From assembly GCA_024364735.1 (NCBI GenBank), contig JAGFNQ010004723.1, positions 102,178 through 166,177 on the forward strand: a stretch of DNA of 64,000 nucleotides, written 5' to 3'. The stretch comes from Boesenbergia rotunda (Eukaryota > Streptophyta > Magnoliopsida > Zingiberales > Zingiberaceae). Below are positions 46,566-58,101 of the stretch, piece by piece. The notes beneath the pieces were generated by a model. It was given only the letters and a program-made list of their open reading frames with translations. It was not told the DNA's origin and did not search any database. The position numbers were made by a program, and so were the translations under genes. Position 1 is the first letter of the stretch. Every line of letters begins with the position of its first letter.

Positions 46566-47369
46566 TAACCGGGCGAGTAAGTTTTTAGAGTGATCAAGGA
46601 TCCAGTTGGATCAGGCCTAGGTCGAATAAGGTTAAGCTGGGCTAACCTTGGTCTGATGAGCCGGACCTGGATTTGGCCAGGACCAAAATGCCCAACCCAG
46701 TGTGACCGATCTAGGATGATCCAGGGTGGCCGACCCAGAGTGACAGACCCAGGTTGACTGACCCAGAGTGACAGACCCAGGGTGGCCGACCCAGAGTAAC
46801 AGACCCAGGGTGGCCGCACCAGAGTGACAGACCCAGGTTGACCGACCCAGAGTGACAGACCTAGGGTGGTCGACCCAGAGTGAGCGAAGGGTCGCAACAG
46901 CAGTAAAGATTATCTGAATCTCCCCAATGTCAGAAAAGGATTTCTGACATAATCATGAACTGACAGAGCCGCCAACATTAATTGGGGTCAGAGGGGACAA
47001 CCTGGACAGACTGTCAGGCGGCTGTGGTAGTCTCATAGAGCAGCTAAGGCTGCCATTAGTTTAGTCTGCCAACTGACCATTCCTTAATGAGACATGACAA
47101 CTCTGACAAGGCAGAGAGCTTTCCCTTCCCTATATAAATCCCCCTTTGGGCTCCAAAGGGGGTTGCTGCCATTTGGAAACTTTGCCTCCACTTTGCGCTC
47201 TCGTTTTTGGTCCGACCCAAGCCATTTGGAAACTTTGCCCCCATTTGGAAACTTTGCCTCCACTTTGCACTCAAGCCCGAGCCCGACCCCCATGCTACTG
47301 CAGACCGGGGTCATCTTGGTCAGACCGAGTCATCCTAGCGAGGACCTTCTTTGCTTGTCGACAGGATCT
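46563..47369 (+). repeat. 5' LTR of Ty3 element D
   Basis: It matches 50440-51388 from CGGGCGAGTAAGTTTT to CTTGTCGACAGGAT. The first bases differ from the 3' LTR start (TGTGATCCGGCGAG). A TATA box lies in CCCTATATAAATCCCCC (near 47135). Confidence 0.8.
46706..46885. repeat. 28-bp minisatellite in the 5' LTR of element D (about 6 copies)
   Basis: The unit is like GACCCAGGGTGGCCGACC followed by CAGAGTGACA. Six CAGAGT-type units were counted. Confidence 0.85.
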
Positions 47370-47373
47370 AATT

Positions 47374-47390
47374 TGGCGTCGTCTGTGGGA
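47374..47390 (+). promoter_or_regulatory. Primer-binding site of element D
   Basis: TGGCGTCGTCTGTGGGA follows the 5' LTR, a variant of the TGGCGCCGTCTGTGGGA site common in plant Ty3 elements. Confidence 0.75.
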
Positions 47391-47413
47391 ACCTGCCTAA
47401 TCGAAAGACGAAG

Positions 47414-47975
47414 ATGAGTGACTCCAACAGGGTGACCGTGACTCTCTCACAAGAGGACCTTGATTTGCTGGTAGTCGCTAAAGCTCAAAAGTTGACAGTC
47501 GAGTAGAAGACTGTCGGCTGCCCGATTCAGGAAGGTCCCTCCGAGCCAGCTGCTCGCGTTGGCACAGAAGGCAGAGTTCGCCCGGGTGAGAGCCCCTACT
47601 TCCATCAAGCGCTCATCGACCCGTCTAAGGGTGCGGGACAGTTCGACCCAGTGGAAGTCTTTTCCAGCCAAGCAAGAATCAACAAAAGGAAGGCTTCAAT
47701 TATCCAGGCTCCGACCGAGCGCATTGGATTCCCCTTCTCTAGTCAAGTTCTGCAAGAGCCAGTCCCCAAGCATTTCCGGCTCTTGTCCATTCCGGAATAT
47801 AAAGGAGCTACAGATCCAGAGGAACACCTGATGAAGTTTGAGAATGCAGCTTGGCTGCCTCAATACACGGACGATATCAAGTGCCGAGCGTTCCTGACCA
47901 CCCTGGCAGGGCCCGCTCAGCGTTGGTTCGACAGACTCTCAGAGGGGTCTGTGCGAGAGTTTGCCGACTTCAAAA
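47414..47975 (+). pseudogene. Ty3 element D gag, truncated
   Basis: The reading starts MSDSNRVTVTLSQEDLDLL and has an in-frame TAG near 47503. It continues through VPKHFRLLSIPEYKGATDPE, KCRAFLTTLAGPAQRWFDRL and SVREFADFK. The similarity ends at about 47972, where most of gag and nearly all of pol are deleted. It is the homologue of element C gag. Confidence 0.87.
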
Positions 47976-48378
47976 GAACATCCTACGGAAGTATACCTGA
48001 CATAAGGAGACTCCCTGAGAACAATATCAAGGGCTGGAATGACTTCTTGAGGCAACGAAACCGTGAACTCCTCTGACTCAAGAGGAGAAGTATCAGCCGG
48101 ATACTGATTTCGGTGATATGCTCACATCATAGTGGAAAAGAGTATTGTCTGCAACCTCGACTAGGGAATGATTAGCTCTAACGAAGCACTTCCTTCCGAC
48201 AAGGCCGAAGTCCGGCCAAACTGGACGCCTCAAGCTCTTGCTCGACAACTGGAGGCACCGCCAGTGAAGGAGCCTGCTCCTTCGCAGGCTCGACGATCGT
48301 GAGTTGTCGGAGTTCCTCGCTGATCGAAGAGGACGAGGGCGAATTTGCTGTTGTGGCAGGCGAAGAGGCGTCTAGAGC

Positions 48379-48668
48379 TGGATTTGATCGAGGAAATTCA
48401 GGATCAGGCATCAGTCTGAATGACTGCTTACCGGCAAAGGACGCAGCGAAGATACAATCCAGAGTTCATACCTTGGAGTTTCTAAGTCGGCGACCGTGTA
48501 TGGAAGCGAGTCAAACTAGTCGGGAGGGTAGGCAAGCTGGAACCGCAATGGGGAGGACCCTTCCTGGTGATCGAGAAGTTGGGGTTGGGAGCCTATTATT
48601 TGCAGGATGCCCAAGGAAAGAAGCTGGGAAGGCCTTGGAGTGCAACACACTTAAAATTGTATTGTGAG
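48379..48668 (+). pseudogene. Ty3 integrase C-terminal tail of element D
   Basis: The reading includes MTAYRQRTQRRYNPEF, VGDRVWKRVKL, PQWGGPFLVIEKLGLGAYYL and GRPWSATHLKLYC, the conserved end of plant Ty3 pol. Two stops interrupt it. It is all that remains of pol. Confidence 0.8.
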
Positions 48669-48744
48669 GAAAGTTGAGTTGAGTGACCCTTGTAATTGTA
48701 TCACATAAATATGATAGTGAAACTCAAGGCATCTAAAAGGCAGC

Positions 48745-49660
48745 TCAGCAGGTTATAAGTGGGCATGCTCCCACACACCCACCAAACTCGGCGCTGGCCG
48801 GGCGTGGCGCTCCACATTTAGTCTGGCCCGGTCGGGCGTGACGCTCCACGTTCGGCAGGGTAAGCCAGACGGTGTTCAGACTCTTGTTCTTGCAAGTTAT
48901 AAGTGGGCATGCTCCCACGCACCCATTGGACTCGACGCTGGCTGGGCATGGCACTCCACGTTCAGTCGGGCGTGGCGCTCCACGTTCGGCAGGGTAAGCT
49001 AGACGGTGTCCAGACTCTTGCTCTTGCAAGTTATAAGTGGGTATGCTCCCACGCACCCACTGGACTCGGTACCGGCTGGGCGTGGCGCTCCACGTTCGGC
49101 AAGGTAAGCCAGATGGTGTCCAGACTCTTGCTCTTGCAAGTTATAAGTGAGCATGCTCCCACGCACCCACAAGACTCGGCGCCGATCGAGCGTGGCGCTC
49201 CACGTTCGGTCGGGCCCCGTCTGGCGTGGCGCTCCACGCTCGGTTAGGGTAAGCCAGACGGTGTCCAGACTCTTGCTCTTGCAAGTTATAAGTGAGCATG
49301 CTCCCACGCACCCACCGAACTCAGCGCCGATTGAGCGTGGCGCTCCACATTCGGTCGGGCCCCACCTGGCGTGGCGCTCCACGCTTGGTCAGGGTAAGTC
49401 AGACGGTGTCTAGACTCCTGCTCCTACAAGTTACAATTGGGCATGCTCCCACATACCCACCGTCCTCGGTGCTAGCCTAGCGTGACGCTCCACGCTCGGT
49501 CAGGGTAAGCCAAACAGTGTCCAGGTTCTTGCTCTTGCAAGTTATAAGTAGGCATGCTCCCATGCAACTACCGACCTCGCGGTAGACTGGACGTGGCTGC
49601 CCACGCTCCATTAAGGTCTCCCGGGCAGCATTGAGACACTTTCTCTTCAGTAAGTTATAA
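48745..49660. repeat. Long-unit tandem array between pol remnant and 3' LTR of element D
   Basis: At least seven units start near TTATAAGTGGGCATGCTCCC, at about 48753, 48896, 49028, 49140, 49284, 49429 and 49537. The spacing is 108-145 bp. Each carries GGCGTGGCGCTCCACG-like segments and TAAGCCAGACGGTGTCCAGA. Unit length changes through loss or gain of the GCTCCACG segment. Confidence 0.88.
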
Positions 49661-49679
49661 AGGTACGTGATTGCTCACA

Positions 49680-49835
49680 CGCCTGAGGCACTCAGTCACT
49701 CTGCTCGGCACTCAGCCACTCAGCCGCTCTGCTCGCCACTCAGCCGCTCAGTTGCTCTGCTCGACACTCAGCCGCTCTGCTCGGCACTTAGCTACTCAGC
49801 AACTCTGTTCGTCAATCAGCTACACTGCCGTTTGC
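49680..49835. repeat. Short tandem array (about 10- and 20-bp units)
   Basis: CTCTGCTCGGCACTCAGCCG and variants are repeated several times directly after the long-unit array. Confidence 0.85.
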
Positions 49836-50109
49836 TCGGCTCTATGCCACATGCGTGGCACCCGCAACCATTTGCTTGGTTCGGCAAAAATACTTAGTTG
49901 TTTGCCATACACAGATTTGTCACTCATCCAACACGATCCAATTGCTCGCTTAGTATAACTAAATACTCCAGCGGCAACATTTCGAGGGATGAAATACTGA
50001 TTAACCGAGTAAAATCCAACCCGTAGCTTCTGATTGGTTGTTTTTCTATCAAAAGAGATCCATTCCAACCTAATTCCAGGATGGAAAGTACGGGTGGAAT
50101 AAGTCAAAC

Positions 50110-50440
50110 CACTAGATTTAGTCTAGTCAGTCAGACTCGCGCCTCCTTTGACTAGACTTGAAGGGGAGATATGTGATTCGGGGAGATATTGTAGGACCAA
50201 CCACTAGATTTAGTCTAGTCAGTCAGACTCATGCCTCCTTCGACTAGACTTGAAGGGAAGGTATGTGATCCGAGGAGATAAACGCGTGGCAGATGCATTG
50301 ATGTCTAACTCGACAGGGGATTCGACATTTAAGGATAAAAATCTTGAGGCCGTAATGAGGGTCAGGGGTGCGAAGTAGGGTTTATCCGACCGGGCGTGTA
50401 GACTTTGCGCCTCCTTCGACTAGACTTGAAGGGGAGGCTT
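50110..50440 (+). repeat. Three copies of a polypurine-tract/LTR-start motif
   Basis: GACTAGACTTGAAGGGGAG followed by TATGTGATTCGGGGAG or TTGTGATCCGGCGAG occurs near 50150, 50240 and 50420. Only the last is followed by a full LTR (from 50440). Each copy is preceded by CCTCCTTTGACTAG or CCTCCTTCGACTAG. Confidence 0.85.
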
Positions 50441-51388
50441 GTGATCCGGCGAGTAAGTTTTCAGAGTGGGTCAAGGGCTCGGTCGGATCAGGCTTGGGTC
50501 GAATAAGGTTAAGCTGGGTTAACTTTGGTCTGATGAGCATTACCTGGATTTGGCCAGGACCAAAGTGCCCAACCCAGTATGACCGATCTAGGATGATCCA
50601 GGGTGGCCGCCCCAGAATGATAGACCCAGGGTGGCCGACCCAGAGTGACAGACCCAGGTTGGTCGACCCAGAGTGACAAACCCAGGGTGGTCGACCCAGA
50701 GTGACAGACCCAGGGTGCCCGCCCCAGAGTGGCAGACCCAGGGTGGCCGACCAAGAGTGACAGACCCAAGTTGGCCGCCCCAGAGTGACAGACCCAGGGT
50801 GACCGACCCAGAGTGACAGACCCAAGGTGGCCGACCCAAAGTGACAGACCCAGGGTGGTCGCCCCAGAGTGACAGACCCAGGTTGACCGACCCAGAGTGA
50901 CAAACCCAGGGTGGCCGACCCAGAGTGAGCGAAGGGTCGCTACAGCAGTAAAGATCATCCGAATCTCCCCATTGTCAGAAAATGATTTCTGACATAATCA
51001 TGACCTGACAGAGCCGCCAACATTAATTGGGGTCAGAGGGGACAACCTGGATAGACTGTCAGGCGACTGTGACAGTCTCACGGAGCAGCTAAGGCTGCCA
51101 TTAGTTCAGTCTGCCAACTGACCATTTCTTAATGAGACATGACAGCTCTGACAAGGCAGAGAACTTTCTCTTCCCTATATAAATCCTCCTTTGGGCTCCA
51201 AAGGGGGGTTGCTGCCATTTGGAAACTTTGTCTCCACTTTACGGTCTCGTTTTTGGTCCGACCCAAGCCATTTGCGTTCTATTAGCACTCAAGTCCGACC
51301 CCGCCCCCCACGCAACTATAGACCGTAGTCTTCTTGGTCAGACCGAGTCATCCCAGTGAGGACCATCTTCGCTTGTTGACAGGATTAT
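50440..51388 (+). repeat. 3' LTR of Ty3 element D
   Basis: It starts TGTGATCCGGCGAG right after the polypurine stretch AAGGGGAGGCT and ends near GCTTGTTGACAGGAT. Satellite sequence resumes at TTAGGCCTCTTTCACATCAC. TATTA occurs beside both outer ends and may be the target duplication. Confidence 0.82.
50590..50935. repeat. 28-bp minisatellite in the 3' LTR of element D (about 12 copies)
   Basis: Same unit as in the 5' LTR, with about twice the copies. Twelve CAGAGT-type units were counted. Confidence 0.87.
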
Positions 51389-51389
51389 T

Positions 51390-53830
51390 AGGCCTCTTTC
51401 ACATCACGACCTCTTTGATGTGTAAATTAATTTGCACACTTTAAAATTTAATACATTTGAGAAATAAAGATTTAATATATGACAAAATTTGTTTGGTACT
51501 CATCACAAAAAAAAAAAAAAATTAATCTATTGCACAACGTATTAATCTTGTTCACCAATAAGTCTGAGGACTCTTGCATATGCATAACCTCTTTCATGTG
51601 CAATATAATTTGCATATTTTAAAATTTTAAATAAAATAGATGATATTTATCAACAAACTCTGATGATAGGTTTAAGTCTAAATATTAATAACGATAAATT
51701 TTTAAATAATTTGTAAGTTACATTTCAATTAACTCTATTTCGAAATTGATTTTTTAAAAAATATTCATCTTGACGTGTATTTTAAGATCTTCTTATAAAA
51801 AAGAAGAGAAAAATAAAGATTCATTTTAATACATTTGAGAAATAGAGGTTTAATACATTAACAATATTTGTTCTTGTTTTGCTATTCATCACCAAAAAAA
51901 TTGAAGAAATATTTAATCAATTGCATGACTCATTAATCTCGTGCATTAACAATAATTAACTTAATCATAGACCTCTTTCATGTGCATTACATTTTTCATG
52001 TGCAAATTAATTTACATACTTTTAAAATTTATATAAAAGGGATGATTTATATCCAACTATGCTGATGCTAGGTTTAAGTCTAAATATTAATAATAATCAA
52101 ATTTTAAACAATTTGAAAGTTACATTTTAATTTAAAAAAATATTCATTTTAACATGTATTTAAGATCTTCATATAAAAAGAACTGAAAAATAAAGATTTA
52201 TTTTAATACATTTGAGAAATAGAGATTTAATACATAACAAGATTTGTTTGGTATTCGACACAAATAAAAATGAAAAATATTTAATCAACAGTCGTGGTTC
52301 ATTTTCCATTTTCTACAATGGAATTACTACGGCTAAAGGTAAGCAATCGATTAGTAATAGAATCGACCAAACTGTTTAAACCGAATAAATTGAAGAACTA
52401 TTTGTTTGGTACTCTTTCATGTGCAAATTAATTTGCGTACATTGAAATTTTAAATAAAACGGATGATATTTATCACCCAACTCTGATGATAGGTCTAAGT
52501 CTAAATATTAATAATGATAAAATTTTAAATAATTTGTAAGTTACATTTAAATTAACTCTATTTCGAAATTGATTTTTTTAAAAGAAAATATTCATTTTGA
52601 CATGTATTCTTCGTATAAAAAAAGAGAAAAATAAAGATTCATTTTAATACATTTGAGAAATAGAGGTTTAATACATAACAATATTTGTTCTTGTTTTTCT
52701 ATATTTGATCAAAAAACTTTTTTTTTTTGAAGAAATATTTAATCAATTGCACGACGCATTAATCTCGTGCACCAGCAATAATTAACTTAATCATAGGCCT
52801 CTTTCATGTGCATTACATGTTTTATGTGCAAATTAATTTATATACTTTAAAAATTATATAAAATGGATAATTTATAACCAACTATGATGATGATAGGTTT
52901 AAGTCTAAATATTAATAATAATCAAATTTTAAATAATTTGTAAGTTACATTTCAATTTACTCTCTTCTTAAATTGATTATTTAAAAAAATATTCATTTTA
53001 ACATGATTTAGCATATTAATATAAAAAGAATAAAATATAAAAATTCATTTTAATACATTTGAGAAACAGAGATTTAATACATAACAAGATATTTTCTTAT
53101 TTTGGTATCCGATCACAAAAATGAAGAAATATTTAATGAATTGTAATCTTAGGCCTCTTTCACAGCACGAAATCTTTCATGTGCAAATTAATTTGCATAC
53201 CTTAAAAATTTATATAAAACGAATGATTTAGGATTAAGTCTAAATATTAATAGTAATCAAGTTTTAAATAATTTGCAAGTTACATTTCAATTAACTCTCG
53301 TTCGAAATTGATTTTTTTTTAAAAAAAATCATTTTAACATGTATTTTATAGATCTCCATATAAAAAGAAGAGAAAAATAAAGATTCAGTTTAATATATTT
53401 GAGAAATAGATATTTAATACATAACAAGATTTGTTCTTGTTTTGGCATTCAATCTAAAAAAAAATTTGAAGAACTATTTAATCTCGTGCACCAAGAATAA
53501 TTACTTTGTAAAGATGTATTCTAGGGGTCTTTCATAACCCCTTTCATGTGCAAATTAATTTGTAAACTTTAATAATTTATATAAAACGGATGATTTATTT
53601 TTACGTCTAAATATTAATAATAATTATTTTTTAAATAATTTGTAAGTTACACTTCAATTATCTCTCATTCGAAATTGATTTTTCATACAAATATATGACA
53701 TGTATTTTAAGATCTTCGTATAAAAAGAAGAGAAAAATAAAGATGTATTTTAATACATTTGAAAAATAAAGATTTAATACATGACAAAATTTGTTTGGTA
53801 CTCATCACCAAACAAAAAATACATTTGACA
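51390..53830. repeat. Satellite-like tandem array, right part
   Basis: Units start near TAGGTTTAAGTCTAAATATT at about 51667, 52070, 52491, 52898, 53229 and 53600. Spacings are roughly 403, 421, 407, 331 and 371 bp. Each holds AAATTTGTAAGTTACAT-type, ATAAAAAGAAGAGAAAAATA-type and TTTCATGTGCAAATTAATTT-type segments. Units are diverged, so the array is old. No coding capacity. Confidence 0.88.
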
Positions 53831-54162
53831 ATAGATGTGTAATACATAACAATATTTTTTCTCGTTTTGCTATTGATATTGATCGGGAGTCTATCGAGAG
53901 GTTGTCACGTGACAACATATTAGGCGAGAGGCTGCCACATGGCAACGTAGTAGTTGAATGGCAAAAAGTGCCACGCTCCGAGATTAGAGTAGCCGCTGAT
54001 CCAATATAAAATCGGACAATATCTCCCATGTACGACGGACAATTTAGAATATACATATAACACAAGCAATATAATAATGGCCTCCGGCCTCAAAACAAGT
54101 GATATGATAGAGGACAATAAGTGCATCTTAGCAATATAACCGTAAAACTCACTTGAGCTGCC

Positions 54163-55999
54163 CTTTGTGTTGGGTTCTCTCGGCACCAAAACATAAAAAC
54201 GCAGCGGAAACAAAAACTCTCGAACGATCCATGCGAAAGAAAACTCGTACGAAGTTATCTATCTAATAGATTTATCTACTGTTTATACCTTTGAAGCGTG
54301 CCCTTCGTTTATCCCGCTCGTCCAAGATACGCCGGATCTCTTGCACGTTCAAACGTCCGTGCCTCTATTTGTATCCACACGGACACAATCTCTCAACTTC
54401 GAGAGAGCTACCTTAGTTGTGCTAGCAACTTGAGGTAGCTCGCAGAACACCAAGAACCTTACAATAAGGTTTCGGCCAAAAAAGGGAGGAGAGGAAGAAG
54501 AGAGGAAGGGATGGAGAAAAGCTAAGGCAAGAAGACCTCATCCAAAGTCACAAGACCCTCTTTTATAATCATCCCATAAATATGAAGAGGTTTGTGTCTC
54601 TTTGGCTTCCTTTATTAATACCAATAAAGAGCACATCTTTTAATGTGACTCTTTATCTTTTCCCATGCAAGAAAAGAATCTTTTCATCCAATGAAGAGAG
54701 ACTTTTCTCTTTCCTTCATGCAATTCTGACCGGGCCTCTCGAGCTTCCGACTCGGTCTCCCGACCAAGTCTCCCGAGCTCCCGACCAAGTCTGCCGAGCT
54801 TCGACCCAGTCTGCCGAGCTCCGACTCGGTCTGCCGAGCTCTGACTCGGTCTGTCGAGCTCCGACTCGGTCTGCCGAGCTCCGACTCTGGCTGCCAGTGC
54901 CGATCCAGTCTGCCGAGTGCCGACCCAGTCTGACTTCCCGAGTTCCAAACTCGGGCTCCCTAACTGACCTCACGAGTTCCCACTCGGGCTCAGGTCTCCC
55001 GAGTTCCCAACTCGGGCTCCCGAAGCATCATGTCCTTAGTGTGTGACCCAATAGGTTCTCGCGACGTTGGCAATGCGCCTAAACCCTTTAGACATATAAG
55101 TAATGAGTGACATCTAGCAATGCATCATTGCTACCCAAGTAACAAGAAAAGTCGAGATCCGACTAAACCTCCGTGACTATGATAATGTATGACCTTGTCC
55201 TTCTATCCTTGATATCTAGATTAACCAATGAGGCATAGACCGTGTCATCCTCAATCAATCTTGTGTTTCTTGATTCCCGAGTAGACTCACTCAAACAAAT
55301 GATCTTAATATCTCATATTGACTCATTTGAGCATGACCATGCGTTTTAGTAGTCCTACTCGATCAAGGGGCCCACAGATATCACTCCCGACATATGGGAG
55401 GGATAGATCCCATCTACATCACTCACATCCCTCCGCATAATTCATTACATACCCAGTGATCGCCTTTATAGTCCACCCTGTTACGGGTGACGTTTGACGA
55501 TACCAAAGTACATAACTCCTTATGTAAGAAACCGTAGTGACTTCAGGTCTAAGGACTATTCATACTAATAGTCACATGAGAAAGTCTATGACACTCATAT
55601 GACAATCTATGAAATTTTCTCATGGCGGGTCATTCAGTACACATTCTCCAATGTATACCCATGTGTCAACTTGATATCACATATCCATGACTTGTGAGCT
55701 CAAGTCATCAGTTGACCTACATGCTAGTCTCCATGCATTAATATTGTCCTTGAATATTAATGCTTGACTAGGAATAATTTAGTGTAGTGTTCTCTACATT
55801 ATCTCACTATCGATACAACTAATCGATATAATGTAAATAAGAACCTACTACACATGGACATTATTATAGTTAGTTATTTATCATAGAATACAAAGTAGGT
55901 ATAATAACCAAACATGTCTTTATTAATGATAGAATATGATACAAAATGCCCTTAGTCAATCATCACATAATTGGCTCTAGGACTCCTACTAACACTTTG
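54163..55999 (-). mobile_element. Solo LTR with 5-bp target-site duplication
   Basis: The LTR at 54168-55994 is bounded by TGTTGGGTTCTC and CCTACTAACA and flanked by CTTTG on both sides (54163-54167, 55995-55999). There is no internal region. Its right half matches the LTR at 62374-64000 (GTGTGACC..ATAGGTTCT, GCATCATTGCTACCCAAGT). Strand is inferred from a CGCAGCGGAA segment near the left end, also present near the primer-site end of the 36639-38928 LTR. Confidence 0.9.
54730..55035. repeat. About 20-bp tandem repeats within the solo LTR
   Basis: CTCCGACTCGGTCTGCCGAG and variants repeat about ten times. Confidence 0.88.
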
Positions 56000-56293
56000 G
56001 GCAGATGCGCAGCAAAATAACACTTGTAAAGTCCAATAGAGGACTCAAAAATACAATACTGCAGCAAGTGCAACACGAATACAAGTCCATAACAATGACA
56101 ATACTAAACAATAGGTATGTTGTAAAGGTAATAAAAACGCGTGGAAGTACCCAAAGCTGGAGTCGTAGAGACTTGGGACTGGCAACTAGGCTCCCCTTGA
56201 TGACCTATCAACCCGAAAACAAAAATATTGTGACGGGTGGTGAGTCCAAGTAAACTATGCAGGTATGGAGAAAGATATGCAAAGCATAATAAA
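56000..56293. other. Short unassigned stretch between solo LTR and element E
   Basis: No recognisable gene. It appears continuous with 53830-54162 once the solo LTR is ignored. Confidence 0.4.
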
Positions 56294-57963
56294 TGTTGAT
56301 GCAGTCTAACTCTGATTGTTGTTTTGGTGTTGACACCGATTTAAGTTTTGATTTAAGTCTGGTTAAACGCATGGGGATTAAGTCCTAGTCGCGGACTGGG
56401 CACGAAATCCTAGCTTGGAGGGCTAGGTGAAAAGTCCTAACTTGGAGGGTTGAGTGAAAAGTCCTAGCTTAGAGGGCTAGGTGATGAAATCCTGGTGAGT
56501 GAAGTCAGGTCCTAGCTTGGGAAGCTAGGTTGATGTCCCAGTGAGTGAGACTGGGCACGGAGTCTTGGTCCGGGGGACTAAGAATGAGTCAGAGAAGGGC
56601 TGGAGGCTTGTTCTCGTGACTTAGAATGGATTTGACTTTGCCTGGATCGGTCTGGTGACCGATCAGGGAAGTTGGCACGAAGTTCACTCCTGGATCGGTC
56701 TGGTGACCGATCAGGGCACAGCTTGATTGGTCTAGGGACCGATCTGGAGTGTGCAGCAGACTTCTGGATAGGTCTGTGAACCGATCTGGAGTGTGCAGCA
56801 GATTGCTGGATAGGTCTGTGGACCGATCTGGAGTGTACAGCAGAATGCCAGAACGGTCTGGTGACCGATCAGGGAGAGAACAGAAACCTTGGTTGGATTC
56901 TGTTTAGCCCCAGATCGGTCTGGTGACCGATCCAGAATGCCAGAACGGTCCGGTGACCGATCCACGACCTAGGATCAGTTGTCCGCGATTACGGTTTTCT
57001 CACAGTGGACCGATCAGGCTTGAGCCTGATCGGTCAGTGCCTATCCTGATCGGTCTGGTGACCGATCAGGCCTCACTCTGATCGGTCCGGTGACCGATCA
57101 GTAGCTGTAACTTAAATTCGAAATCACTGTCAGACGCTTTGATCACGTCTGTTTTCTCTGCCGATTCTCTGATACACTGCTGATATGTTTTGATATGCAT
57201 TGCTAAGCGTCTGTTGGAGTGTGCAGGTGATACAAGAGGATTCAAATACTCAAGGAGGGTCAATGGAGGACTTTCTATGGAGCAGGTTTGGATCTATTGT
57301 GTTTTCAGGTCTCAACGGCGTCTGGCGCAACTGGCAACTGACGAAGGCGCGATTGGCAACTGACGGAGGCTCAACTGGAGGAGTGTCTAGTAGACTGAGT
57401 GCTCAGAGAGGTCAGTGGGTCAAGGTGTGAGTCAGTGGTGCTGATGGAGCTGGCGACGTTGAGCAGGAGCTTAAGAGACGAAGCTGGAAGTAGAGGAGCG
57501 GAAGTGAACAAGACAGAAACTTGGGAAGTTTGGCTGGGCTGTGTTCGAGCTCTCTGTTGCTTTGTGCTTAAGCGTTCTACTACATCCTTGTGAGATCTGA
57601 GTGAGCATTTCATCTTGTGTGATCTCCTGTACTCATGTTCCATCATCCATGAGATCTGTGGAGAGGTTTCTCCACCGAGAAGGAGGCTCTATCTTATCCG
57701 GGTTCACCGGGGCTTGATCTGTCGACGATCAAGGGATCACCCACCTTATGGGCACGCCAAGGAGTAGGGGCAAGTTATTCCCGAACCTTGTACATCCTCG
57801 TCTTAGCAACTGTGTGGTTTGTTTTTCAGTTACTGCATTTCTGTTTCTGCTGTTAAAATTGTATTGCTTCCGCTGCGACTAACTTAAGTGTAGAAAGATT
57901 TCAAAGGATGAGTTTTTGTGTCTGGCTATATTCACCCCCCCTCTAGCCATTCAAGGTCCAATA
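56294..57963 (+). repeat. 5' LTR of copia element E
   Basis: It starts TGTTGATGCAGTC and ends GGTCCAATA, directly before AGTGGTTTCAGAGC, a variant tRNA-Met primer site. Its right end (TTCACCCCCCCTCTAGC) resembles the ends of LTRs A and B. Repeats of CTAGCTTGGAGGGCTAGG type fill its left part and palindromes its middle. Confidence 0.82.
56640..57105. repeat. Array of GATCGGTCTGGTGACCGATC-type palindromes
   Basis: About ten copies, some perfect and some with one arm changed (GATAGGTCTGTGGACCGATC), spaced irregularly by 25-60 bp within the element E LTR. Confidence 0.9.
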
Positions 57964-58101
57964 AGTGGTTTCAGAGCTTGGGGCTCTGTACAAGCGGCTT
58001 AACATCCGAGAGTTATCAACTAGATGGCTGGAAGAGAAGGAATGAGCACAAACTGACCTCCACTCTTCGACGGCACAGATTTTCAATATTAGAAATCGAA
58101 G

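Noticed and set aside
48745..49660. CRISPR-like array
   Set aside because: The units are long, variable and contiguous, with no unique spacers, and they sit in a plant retrotransposon.
50382..50958. Repetitive minus-strand ORFs rich in Gly, Ser and Trp (up to 173 residues)
   Set aside because: They are translations of the 28-bp minisatellite in the element D LTR. A unit length not divisible by three keeps several frames open.
54640..54973. Repetitive minus-strand ORFs in the solo LTR
   Set aside because: They come from the 20-bp tandem repeats inside a non-coding LTR.
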